64,000 nt of DNA, from contig NZ_CP060404.1 in assembly GCF_014295035.1 (NCBI RefSeq), positions 6,674,501-6,738,500 on the forward strand. Direction: 5' to 3'. The position numbers were made by a program, and so were the translations under genes. The notes beneath the pieces are model-generated. The model did no database searches, was not told the origin of the DNA, and saw only the letters and a program-made list of their open reading frames with translations. The stretch is from Streptomyces buecherae. GTDB lineage: Bacteria > Actinomycetota > Actinomycetes > Streptomycetales > Streptomycetaceae. Below are positions 17,667-25,311 of this stretch, one piece after another (position 1 is the stretch's first letter; each line of letters starts with the position of its first letter).

Positions 17667-18632
17667 TCAGGCGTAGAGCGCCGCCGCCTGGGCCAGGGCC
17701 TCGGCCATGCGTGCGCGCAGCGCGGGGGGCTCGATGACCTCGCACTCCGGGCCGAGCCCGAGGAGCTGCTCGTAGGCGACGTCCAGCGTCTCGACGGGCA
17801 GGGTGACCGTGATCCAGCCCCGCGGGTCGGGGTTGGCCGCCGCGGCGATCGACTCCCGGGCCGTGCCGGGGTCCGTCCTGCGCGGCAGTAGCCGGGCGCC
17901 GCGCTCCGACAGGCGGAGCACGACCTCCGCGTGCAGGATCGAGCGCCGGAAGTCCGCCGCGCGGTCCGCCCAGAAGGCGGGCAGCTCGAAGGAGGCGTCG
18001 CGCTCGAAGCGCTCCCCGGACGGCTCGACGGCCGTGAACCGGTCGACGCGGTAGACCCGCCACGAGGCGTCCACGCGCGCCGCCAGATACCAGACCCCCG
18101 CCTTGAGCACGAGCCCGTACGGTTCCAGCTCGCGCTCCACCTCGCCGCCGCCCCGGCGGTAGCGGGCGGTGAGCCGGCGGTCGTCCCACACCGCGTCGGC
18201 GATCACCGGGAGCAGCTCGGGGGCGCTCGGCGCGTGGAACCAGCCCGGGGCGTCCAAGTGGAAGCGCTGGGCCGCCCCGTCCGCCGCGTCGCTCAGCTCG
18301 GGCAGCAGGGCGGCCGACACCTTGAGCCGGGCCGCGGAGGCGGCGTCCGCGAGGCCCATCTCGCGCAGCGCCGACGGCACCCCGGACAGGAAGAGCGCCT
18401 CGGCCTCCGTGCGGCCGAGGCCGGTGAGGCGGGTGCGGTAGCCGCCGATGAGGCGGTACCCCCCGGCCCGGCCCCGGTCCGCGTAGATCGGGACGCCGGC
18501 CTCGGACAGGGCCAGTACGTCCCTGGCCACCGTCCGCTCCGAGACCTCCAACTCCTCCGCCAGCTCCGCCCCCGTCATCAGGGCCCGGGACTGGAGCAGC
18601 AACACCATCTTGATCAGTCGGGCCGCGCGCAT
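17667..18632 (-). CDS. YafY/WYL domain transcriptional regulator
   Basis: This 321-residue regulator has an N-terminal winged HTH (AARLIKMVLLLQSRALMTGAELAEELEVSERTVARDV, about 3-55), a WYL domain at about 130-210 and a C-terminal WCX-type domain. In the WYL motif the triad appears as VWYLAARVD, so the Trp-Tyr-Leu is intact. WYL domains sense small ligands or nucleic acid in other systems; the ligand here is unknown. It is convergent with the SDR gene. The ATG at 18632 was chosen over one at 18647 because the HTH homology starts there. Confidence 0.9.
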   Translation of the reverse strand: MRAARLIKMVLLLQSRALMTGAELAEELEVSERTVARDVLALSEAGVPIYADRGRAGGYRLIGGYRTRLTGLGRTEAEALFLSGVPSALREMGLADAASAARLKVSAALLPELSDAADGAAQRFHLDAPGWFHAPSAPELLPVIADAVWDDRRLTARYRRGGGEVERELEPYGLVLKAGVWYLAARVDASWRVYRVDRFTAVEPSGERFERDASFELPAFWADRAADFRRSILHAEVVLRLSERGARLLPRRTDPGTARESIAAAANPDPRGWITVTLPVETLDVAYEQLLGLGPECEVIEPPALRARMAEALAQAAALYA

Positions 18633-18808
18633 GGGCTCATGATGCACGCGGCCACTGACAGTCGCGGCTGCCGCGCCCCACCGACCCGGGGGAGCGGGCC
18701 GGTGGCGCGGTCAGGAGGGGAGCGGGTCGGCCCGAGGGCGGTCCGTACGGGAGAGCCGCCCAGGGAGCGGCCCTCCGGGGAACGGCCTTCGAGGGAACGG
18801 CCACCGGG

Positions 18809-18849
18809 GCGGCGGGCGGGCCGATGGCGCTGGCCGGCCCGCCCGCCGC
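18809..18849 (-). terminator. Terminator of aceE
   Basis: A perfect 15-bp stem (18809-18823 with 18835-18849) with an 11-base loop begins six bases after the aceE stop codon. Confidence 0.75.
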
Positions 18850-18855
18850 GAACCG

Positions 18856-21600
18856 TCAGAGCCCGTACCGCTCCGCGGCCTCGCGCACCGTCTCCGGCTT
18901 GACCTCCCCGCGCTTGGCCAGCGCGGCGAGCGCCGCCACGGTCACGGACTGGGGGTCGACGCCGAAGTGGCGGCGGACGGCCTCGCGGGTGTCGGAGAGG
19001 CCGAAGCCGTCCGTGCCGATCGAGGTCCAGTCCTGCTCCACCCAGGGCGCTATCTGGTCGGGAACCGACCGCATCCAGTCACTGACAGCGAGGACCGGGC
19101 CCGGTGCGCCGGCCAGGGCACGGGTGACGTACGGGACCCGATCCTCGCCCTTGAGCTGCGCCGCATCGCAGGACAGGGCGTCGCGGCGCAACTCGGTCCA
19201 TGAGGGTGCCGACCACACGTCGGCGGCGACTCCCCAGTCGTCGGCCAGCAACCGCTGGGCGTCCAGGGCCCAGTGGATGGCGGTGCCGGAGGCGAGGAGT
19301 TGCAGGCGCGGCGGGCCGCCACCTTCGGTGGTGGGCGCGCCGGTGTTGGCTGCGGCCGATGCCGCCGCGGCCTGTTCGTCGGCCGGCCGGTAGCGGTAGA
19401 GGCCCTTGATGATGCCCTCCTCGACGCCCTCCGGCATCGGCGGCTGCACCTTGGTCTCGTTGTAGACCGTCAGGTAGTAGAAGACGTCGGGGTCCTCGCC
19501 CGCCTCGGGGCGGTACATCCGGCGCAGCCCCTCCTTGACGATGACCGCGACCTCGTAGGCGAACGCCGGGTCGTACGAGAGCGCCGCCGGGTTGGTGGAG
19601 GCGATCAGGTGCGAGTGGCCGTCCGCGTGCTGGAGCCCCTCGCCGGTCATCGTGGTGCGGCCGGCGGTCGCGCCGATGACGAAGCCGCGGCCCAACTGGT
19701 CGGCCAGTGCCCAGAACTGGTCCGCCGTGCGTTGCCAGCCGAACATCGAGTAGAAGATGTAGAACGGGATCATCGGCTCGGCGTGCGTCGCGTACGACGT
19801 CGCCGCCGCGGTGAAGTCGGCCAGCGAACCCGCCTCGGTGATGCCCTCGTTGAGGATCTGACCGTTCTTGGCCTCCTTGTAGTACAGGAGCTGATCGCGG
19901 TCGACCGGGTCGTACGTCTGACCGACCGGCGAGTAGATCCCGGCCGACGGGAACAGCGACTCCATGCCGAAGGTGCGCGCCTCGTCCGGCACGATCGGCA
20001 CCCAGCGGTGTCCGGTCTCCTTGTCCCGCATGAGGTCCTTGACCAGCCGGACGAACGCCATCGTGGTGGCGATCTCCTGGGTGCCCGAGCCCTTGTACAG
20101 CGCCTCGAACGGCTTCTGCGCGGGGGCCGGCAGGGGCCTCGCGACCACCTTGCGGGCCGGGGCGGGGCCGCCGAGCGCGGCACGGCGCTCGTGCAGGTAG
20201 CGCACCTCGGGGGAGTCCTGGCCGGGGTGCCAGTACGGCACGAGGTCGCCGCTCAGCGCGCTGTCCGGAATGGGCAGCTCCAGCAGGTCCCGCATGGCGC
20301 GGAACTCCTTGCCCGTGAGCTTCTTCATCTGGTGGTTGGCGTTGCGGGACTCGAAGCCCGGGCCGAGGGTGTACCCCTTGACGGTCTGCGCCAGGATCAC
20401 CGTCGGCGCCCCGCGGTGCTCGACCGCCGCCCGGTAGGCCGCGTACACCTTGCGCGGCTCGTGCCCGGCGCGCGAGGTCTGGAACAGTTCGAGGAGCTTG
20501 GCGTCGGTCAGCTCGCGGCCGAGCGCGGCCAGCGCGGGCTCGCCGTCGAAGAAGTGCTCGCGCACGTAGCTCGCGTCCCGCGTCGCGTACGTCTGGAACT
20601 GGGCGTCCGGCACCTCGCGCAGCCTGCGCAGCAGCGCGCCCTCGGTGTCGCGGGCCAGCACCTCGTCCCACGCGGCGCCCCACAAAGCCTTGACGACGTT
20701 CCACCCCGCGGCGCGGAACTGCGCCTCCAGCTCCTGCACGATCTTGAAGTTGGGCCGCACCGGGCCGTCGAGGCGCTGGAGGTTGCAGTTGATGACGAAG
20801 GTGAGGTTGTCCAGCCCCTCCCGGCCGGCCAGCGCGAGGGCGGCGGTCGACTCGGGCTCGTCCATCTCGCCGTCCCCGAGGAAGGCCCACACCCGGGAGG
20901 CGGAGGTGTCCTTGATGCCACGGTGCTCCAGGTACCGGTTGAACCGCGCCTGGTAGATCGCCGAGAGCGGGCCGAGGCCCATCGAGACCGTGGGGAACTC
21001 CCACAGCCAGGGCAGCCGGCGCGGGTGCGGGTAGGACGGCAGCCCGCCCGCGTTGCCCGCGGCCTCCTGCCGGAACCGGTCGAGCTGCGCCTCGCCGAGC
21101 CGGCCGTCGAGGAACGCGCGGGCGTAGATGCCGGGCGACGCATGGCCCTGGAGGTAGAGCTGGTCGCCGGACTGGTCGCCCTCCTTGCCGCGGAAGAAGT
21201 GCTGGAAGCCGGTCTCGTAGAGCCAGGCGGCGGAGGCGAAGGTGGCGATGTGCCCGCCGAGGCCGAACCGCGCGCCACGGGTGACCATCGCGGCGGCGTT
21301 CCACCGGTTCCACGCCGTGATCCGGGCCTCCAGCGCCTCGTCGCCCGGGTAGGCGGGCTCGGCGGCGGTGGGGATCGTGTTGACGTAGTCGGTCTCCTGG
21401 AGCGGGGGCAGGCTCAGGCCCCGCGGGGCGTCCGGGCGCGCGGCGTGCTCCAGCGTGCGGCGCAGCAGATACGCGGCGCGGTGCGGGCCCGCCGCCTCGG
21501 TCACGGCGTCGAGCGACTCGCGCCACTCGGCCGTCTCCTGCGGGTCCCGGTCCGGGAGCTGGTCGAGCTGGCTGTACGGCGGGCGTACGGCGTCGGGCAT
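18856..21600 (-). CDS. aceE: Pyruvate dehydrogenase E1 component, homodimeric type
   Basis: This thiamine-diphosphate enzyme decarboxylates pyruvate and acetylates the lipoyl arm of E2, feeding acetyl-CoA into the TCA cycle. The 914 residues match single-chain E1p. The ThDP/Mg motif is GDGEMDEPESTAAL followed by FVINCNLQ; the active-site loop lies around RYLEHRGIKD and ESRNANHQMKKL; the central domain shows ITEAGSLADFTAAAT and YYMFGWQRTADQFW-like sequence. AAAGGGG precedes the ATG at 21600. E2 and E3 are encoded upstream on the same strand (25.3-28.6 kb) but separated by regulators, so aceE has its own promoter, in which a palindromic operator is embedded (21664-21693). Confidence 0.97.
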   Translation of the reverse strand: MPDAVRPPYSQLDQLPDRDPQETAEWRESLDAVTEAAGPHRAAYLLRRTLEHAARPDAPRGLSLPPLQETDYVNTIPTAAEPAYPGDEALEARITAWNRWNAAAMVTRGARFGLGGHIATFASAAWLYETGFQHFFRGKEGDQSGDQLYLQGHASPGIYARAFLDGRLGEAQLDRFRQEAAGNAGGLPSYPHPRRLPWLWEFPTVSMGLGPLSAIYQARFNRYLEHRGIKDTSASRVWAFLGDGEMDEPESTAALALAGREGLDNLTFVINCNLQRLDGPVRPNFKIVQELEAQFRAAGWNVVKALWGAAWDEVLARDTEGALLRRLREVPDAQFQTYATRDASYVREHFFDGEPALAALGRELTDAKLLELFQTSRAGHEPRKVYAAYRAAVEHRGAPTVILAQTVKGYTLGPGFESRNANHQMKKLTGKEFRAMRDLLELPIPDSALSGDLVPYWHPGQDSPEVRYLHERRAALGGPAPARKVVARPLPAPAQKPFEALYKGSGTQEIATTMAFVRLVKDLMRDKETGHRWVPIVPDEARTFGMESLFPSAGIYSPVGQTYDPVDRDQLLYYKEAKNGQILNEGITEAGSLADFTAAATSYATHAEPMIPFYIFYSMFGWQRTADQFWALADQLGRGFVIGATAGRTTMTGEGLQHADGHSHLIASTNPAALSYDPAFAYEVAVIVKEGLRRMYRPEAGEDPDVFYYLTVYNETKVQPPMPEGVEEGIIKGLYRYRPADEQAAAASAAANTGAPTTEGGGPPRLQLLASGTAIHWALDAQRLLADDWGVAADVWSAPSWTELRRDALSCDAAQLKGEDRVPYVTRALAGAPGPVLAVSDWMRSVPDQIAPWVEQDWTSIGTDGFGLSDTREAVRRHFGVDPQSVTVAALAALAKRGEVKPETVREAAERYGL

Positions 21601-21663
21601 GGGTGGCCCCTTTCCGGACGAGTGAAGGCAAGAGCGGCAGGCAGGGGTCGCACCCCGCGTTCG

Positions 21664-21693
21664 ACGATACGACTGTGATCGATGATCGATCAA
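21664..21693 (-). promoter_or_regulatory. aceE promoter with overlapping 17-bp palindromic operator
   Basis: On the minus strand TTGATC (21688-21693) and TATCGT (21664-21669) are spaced by 18 bases, a good vegetative promoter. The perfect palindrome TGATCGAT-n-ATCGATCA at 21676-21692 covers the -35 and most of the spacer, where a bound protein would block RNA polymerase. The GntR/FCD regulator at 24448-25071 is the nearest candidate ligand-responsive repressor. The geometry is seen in the sequence; the identity of the regulator is inference. Confidence 0.7.
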
Positions 21694-21951
21694 TGGTTCT
21701 CGGGCGAATGGGCAAAAGTCGGCACGCGGTGTCGCCATCGCCGGCACTGCGTGCCGCAACTGGGCGATGGCGAGACGCCGTTCGCGCTCGCGCCGGAGGG
21801 CTCGGGGGAGGGCCCGTGGGCGCCGTGCGGGACCCCGCCGGGCGCACCCCCGCCCGGTCCCACCGAGCCCGTCACCGATCCCCGTACCGCGCGCCGAACC
21901 GCCGGCGGATGGCACCCGCGCGGGCAGGCCGCCGCGGTGCGGTGGCGCGGC

Positions 21952-22608
21952 TCAGCGCGTCGGGGTGACCAGGCCCGCCTCGTACGCGGCGATGACCAGG
22001 TGCACCCGGTCGCGGGCGCCGAGCTTGGTGAACAGCCGGGCCACGTGCGCCTTGGCGGTGGCGACGGCGATGCACAGCTCGCCGGCGATCTCCGCGTTGG
22101 ACAGCCCCCGGCCGACGAGGGTCAGCACCTCGCGCTCCCGGTCGGTGATGCCACTCGGCGGCGGGGGCGGCGGCGCGGGCTCGGGGCGGCCCGCGAACTC
22201 CTCGATCAGCCGGCGGGTCACGCTCGGCGCGATCAGCCCGTCCCCGGCGGCGACCACCCGGATGGCGTCCAGGATTGCCTCCAACGCCATGTCCTTGACG
22301 AGGAACCCGCTGGCCCCGGCCCGCAGCGCGGCGTACACGGAGTCGTCGTCATCGAAGGTGGTGAGGATGAGGCTGCGGACGTCCGGCTGGTCGGCCGTGA
22401 GCCGCCGGGTGGCCTCGATGCCGTCCAGCTCCGGCATCCGGATGTCCATCACCACCATGTCGGGCGCGACCTCGGCGGCCAGTCGCACCGCCTCGGCGCC
22501 GGTCGCCGCCTCGCCCACCACGACGATGTCCGGCGTGTCCGCCATCAGCACCCGCAGGCCGGTCCGCACCAGCGGCTGGTCGTCGGCCAGGACGACGCGC
22601 ACGCTCAT
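21952..22608 (-). CDS. NarL/LuxR family response regulator
   Basis: The 218 residues have a receiver domain (acidic pair in LADDQP, phosphoacceptor Asp in VVMDIRMPELDG, Thr in LILTTFDDDD, Lys in FLVKDM) and a LuxR HTH at about 150-210 (TDREREVLTLVGRGLSNAEIAGEL). A proline run (PAPPPPPPS) joins them. It is the output partner of the upstream kinase: its ATG overlaps the kinase stop codon (ATGA at 22605-22608), so translation is coupled. The target genes are unknown; the pair's neighbours are aceE and a possible small membrane peptide. Confidence 0.95.
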   Translation of the reverse strand: MSVRVVLADDQPLVRTGLRVLMADTPDIVVVGEAATGAEAVRLAAEVAPDMVVMDIRMPELDGIEATRRLTADQPDVRSLILTTFDDDDSVYAALRAGASGFLVKDMALEAILDAIRVVAAGDGLIAPSVTRRLIEEFAGRPEPAPPPPPPSGITDREREVLTLVGRGLSNAEIAGELCIAVATAKAHVARLFTKLGARDRVHLVIAAYEAGLVTPTR

Positions 22609-23903
22609 CCCGCCACCCCCGTCGCCACCGCCGCCGCACCCGACCCCGAACTCGCGGCCACATCGGCCTCCTCCGCCCCGTCCGGCACCGGCAGCACGGC
22701 CGCCACCGTGAACCCGCCCTCCGGCCGCGGGCCCGCCGTGAACCGGCCGCCCAGCAGCGCGGCCCGCTCCCGCATGCCGACGATCCCGAGGCCGGCGCCG
22801 GGCGGGATCGTGCCGCCGCGCCCGGCGTCGACCACCTCGACCGCCACCGCCGTCGTCCGGTAGGCGACGGTCACCCGGCACGCGTCGGTCCGCGCGTGCC
22901 GGATGACGTTGGTGAGGGCCTCCTGCACGATCCGATAGCCCGCCAGGTCGATGTCGGCCGGCAGCGGCCTGCGCGCACCCTCCCAACACACCTCGACCCG
23001 CACGCCCGCGTCCGCCGTCGTCGCGGCGAGCTTGCCCAGGTCGTCCAGGCCGGGGGCGGGCTCGCGGGAGCCGGCCGCGCCCGCCCCGTCCGACTCGTCG
23101 CGGCGCAGCGCGACCAGCGTCCGGCGCAGCCCGGCGAGCGTCTCGCGGCTGGTGGCCTCGATGACGGACAGGGCCTTGCGCGCCTCGGCGGGCTGGGAGT
23201 CGATCACCCGGCCCCCCACGCCCGCCTGGATGGCGATGACGCCGATGCTGTGCGCGATCATGTCGTGCAACTCGCGGGCGATGCGCAGCCGCTCGGCGGT
23301 GACGGCCCGGGCGGCGGCCTGGTCGCGGAGCGCCGCGGCGTGCTCGCGGCGCTCGCGCAGCGTCCGCCCGCTCGTCCAGGCCACCAGGGCGGTCAGCGCG
23401 AACAGCACGGAGGCGTTGAGGGCGTCGTCGTTCGCCCGGGCCCCGGTCGATACGACGGTGACGTGCGTCAGCAGGGTCAGCGCCGCCATCGACAGGCTCA
23501 CGCGGCGCGACCGGCGCGCCGCGAGGTAGCCGAGCGCCACGTCGTCCACCAGGGCCAGCAGGTAGACGACCTCCCAGGTGATCTCCGGCGGGGTCGACGC
23601 GGCGAGCGTGCCCGCCAGCATGAGCGGCAGCGCCGCCACCGGGCTGCGTCGCAGCAGCGACACCGGCAGCATCGTGGCGATCACCAGGAGCATGATCTGG
23701 ACCGCCACCGCCTGGCGCGGCTCCGCCTGCACCGCCGCGAACAGGGCCACCGGATACACCAGGGCCCCGCCCCAGGCCAGCGCCGTCGCCGCGACGGACC
23801 GGGCGCGTCGCAGTGCCCCCGAGGGCGCGGCGTCGGACGCGGCGCCGGGGGCGGGGGTCGGCCGGGGTGGGCGGACGCGCCCACGGCGCGCGGTGTCAGG
23901 CAT
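22605..23903 (-). CDS. Two-component sensor histidine kinase (NarL-type, HisKA_3)
   Basis: This 432-residue membrane kinase has a hydrophilic Pro/Arg-rich N-terminus, about five or six transmembrane segments (35-170) without a large extracellular loop, then a HisKA_3 dimerisation helix with the phosphorylated His in RIARELHDMIAHSIGV and an HATPase domain (N box QEALTNVIRHA, G box GLGIVGMRERAALLGG). Such membrane-buried sensors often respond to cell-envelope stress; that is inference. The Gly/Ala-rich C-terminal tail is probably disordered. It is translationally coupled to the regulator gene. Confidence 0.94.
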   Translation of the reverse strand: MPDTARRGRVRPPRPTPAPGAASDAAPSGALRRARSVAATALAWGGALVYPVALFAAVQAEPRQAVAVQIMLLVIATMLPVSLLRRSPVAALPLMLAGTLAASTPPEITWEVVYLLALVDDVALGYLAARRSRRVSLSMAALTLLTHVTVVSTGARANDDALNASVLFALTALVAWTSGRTLRERREHAAALRDQAAARAVTAERLRIARELHDMIAHSIGVIAIQAGVGGRVIDSQPAEARKALSVIEATSRETLAGLRRTLVALRRDESDGAGAAGSREPAPGLDDLGKLAATTADAGVRVEVCWEGARRPLPADIDLAGYRIVQEALTNVIRHARTDACRVTVAYRTTAVAVEVVDAGRGGTIPPGAGLGIVGMRERAALLGGRFTAGPRPEGGFTVAAVLPVPDGAEEADVAASSGSGAAAVATGVAG

Positions 23904-24228
23904 GGCCGGATCGTACGGCCCGCCGCCGCGCCGGGGCATCGGCCCGGGGGCGTACGCCCGTGGGCTACCTCCGGCGCCCCGCGTTGTCGCCGCCGGCCCG
24001 ATGCCCCGTGGGTGGCGGGCGCGGCACCGTGGACCCGTGACCACGCACCGGGGCCCGCCGCCCGAGCGCGGGCGGCGCTCCGGCGCGTGCCCGACCCAGC
24101 GGCGCGCGCCGGGCGCCGCCGGCCGGGGCGCCGAACCCCACCGGCGCGGCCCGCGCCCACCGCGAGCCACCCCCCTGGGGGCGGCGGCCGGAAGACCGGT
24201 CACACCCCGTACTCCCGTAGGAGGAAAC
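23904..24228. other. Gene-free interval upstream of the two-component operon
   Basis: No coding frame with convincing codon bias is visible in these 325 bases between the kinase start and the small peptide gene. The interval must hold divergent promoters, but I see no strong -10/-35 pair. Confidence 0.4.
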
Positions 24229-24297
24229 GTGCCCATGGTCTGGCTGCTGCTCGCGGTGATCGTCGCCATGGCCTTCGCGTCCGGACGCCGCCTGTGA
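24229..24297 (+). CDS. Possible 22-residue single-pass membrane peptide
   Basis: GTG at 24229 is preceded by AGGAGG at a 4-base spacing, one of the best ribosome binding sites in the window. The 22 residues are one hydrophobic helix (WLLLAVIVAMAFA) with a basic tail SGRRL, ending in TGA. This is the composition of bacterial small membrane proteins that modulate sensors or transporters. It stands divergent from the two-component kinase, which makes a regulatory link possible but unproven. The same frame is open further upstream with poor codon use, so it could also be the end of a longer reading; the isolated ribosome binding site argues against that. Confidence 0.5.
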   Translation: MPMVWLLLAVIVAMAFASGRRL

Positions 24298-24385
24298 CCG
24301 ACCGCGCGCCCGGCCACGACCGAACCGATCACCGCCGAACGGAACTGATCCCGGCCGAACCGGACCAGACCGAAGCAGCCCCAGC

Positions 24386-24455
24386 CGAACCGGTCATCAC
24401 CGGCCCGAACCGGTCACAGCCGAACCGGCCCGGCCGACCCGACCCGGTCACAGCC
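24386..24455 (+). repeat. Degenerate repeats anchored at the GntR gene stop
   Basis: The string CCGGTCA followed by CAGCCG overlaps the GntR stop codon region (24439-24455) and recurs at 24406-24421, with a poorer copy at 24386-24404. The whole interval 24298-24447 is built of CCGAACCGG-like units and is non-coding. Confidence 0.6.
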
Positions 24456-25071
24456 GGGGCGCGCAGCTCAGCACGTGCGTGCGCAGCAGTTCGCCGATGG
24501 CCGGGTCGCGGCGGCGGAAGGCGTCCACGAGTTCCTGGTGCTCCTGCGCGTGGGAGCGCGGCTCGGGGCTCAGCCAGCGGATGGAGAGCGTCGTCCACAC
24601 CTCGACGCCCAGCGACTCCCAGGTGTGCAGCAGGACGCTGTTGCCGGAGGCCAGGACGATCTCGCGGTGGAAGGCCACGGTGTGCCTGACCTGCGCCTCA
24701 CCGTCCGGGGCCCGGTCCGCCTCGCACAGCGCCGCCACCTCGCGCTCCAGCGCCGTCGTGTCGGCGGCCAGCTTGCCGGCGGCCAGCTCCGCCGCCACCT
24801 GTTCGAGCCCGGCCCGTACCGGATAGCTCTCCTTGAGGTCGGCGGCGGTCAGACTGCGGACGCGTACGCCCTTGTTCGGGGCCGACTCGATGAGACGCAG
24901 CGACTCCAACTCGCGCAGGGCCTCGCGCACCGGGGTCTGGCTGACCTCGAGTTCCACGGCGATGTGCCGCTCCACGATCCGCTCACCCGGCTGCCATCGC
25001 CCGCTGATGATCCCTTCCAGGATGTGCTCGCGGATCTGCTCGCGCAGCGAGTGGACGACTGGCGGGGTCAT
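24448..25071 (-). CDS. GntR family (FadR/FCD subfamily) transcriptional regulator
   Basis: The 207 residues consist of a GntR winged HTH (LREQIREHILEGIISGRWQPGERI and SQTPVREALRELESLRLI, about 8-70) and an FCD effector domain (about 80-200) with metal-ligand type residues (RHTVAFHREIV, EHQELVDAFRRRD). FCD members bind metal and carboxylic acids; PdhR and LldR, which respond to pyruvate or lactate, belong to the same group. The location between aceE and the E2/E3 genes suggests control of 2-oxoacid dehydrogenase expression, possibly at the palindrome 21676-21692. GAGGAG precedes the ATG. The last codons are partly repeated downstream of the stop. Confidence 0.93.
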   Translation of the reverse strand: MTPPVVHSLREQIREHILEGIISGRWQPGERIVERHIAVELEVSQTPVREALRELESLRLIESAPNKGVRVRSLTAADLKESYPVRAGLEQVAAELAAGKLAADTTALEREVAALCEADRAPDGEAQVRHTVAFHREIVLASGNSVLLHTWESLGVEVWTTLSIRWLSPEPRSHAQEHQELVDAFRRRDPAIGELLRTHVLSCAPRL

Positions 25072-25250
25072 GAAGGTGCTCCTCGGGGTCGCGCACCGCG
25101 CACCGTACGGGGCACGCGGAAACGTCGGCCATTATCCCGGTATCGCGGCCACCGGCCGAGCCCCGTCACGCGCCCGGCGACGGCTCGCACCGCGTGGGGC
25201 CGGCCCGCCACGGCCGGATGGCGCGGGCGCGCGCCGGCGCGCGGACGGCA

Positions 25251-25284
25251 GCGGCCCCGGTTCACCGAGGTGAACCGGGGCCGC
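25251..25284 (-). terminator. Terminator of the E2 gene
   Basis: A perfect 15-bp stem (25251-25265 with 25270-25284) with a 4-base CGAG loop lies 28 bases after the E2 stop. Confidence 0.8.
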
Positions 25285-25311
25285 CGGGCTACCGCGTCAG
25301 CGCGGCGTCGT

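Noticed and set aside
18757..18805. About 15-bp period GGGAACGGCC-like units before the aceE terminator
   Set aside because: Only three poor copies and not joined to a stop codon; kept out of the stop-anchored set.
19273..21678. Open frame of about 800 codons antisense to aceE
   Set aside because: Its composition is that of a reverse-complemented G+C-rich gene; aceE is certain.
24298..24447. CCGAACCGG-type units considered as a CRISPR array or iterons
   Set aside because: Units are short, degenerate and lack regular spacers; no cas or replication gene is near.
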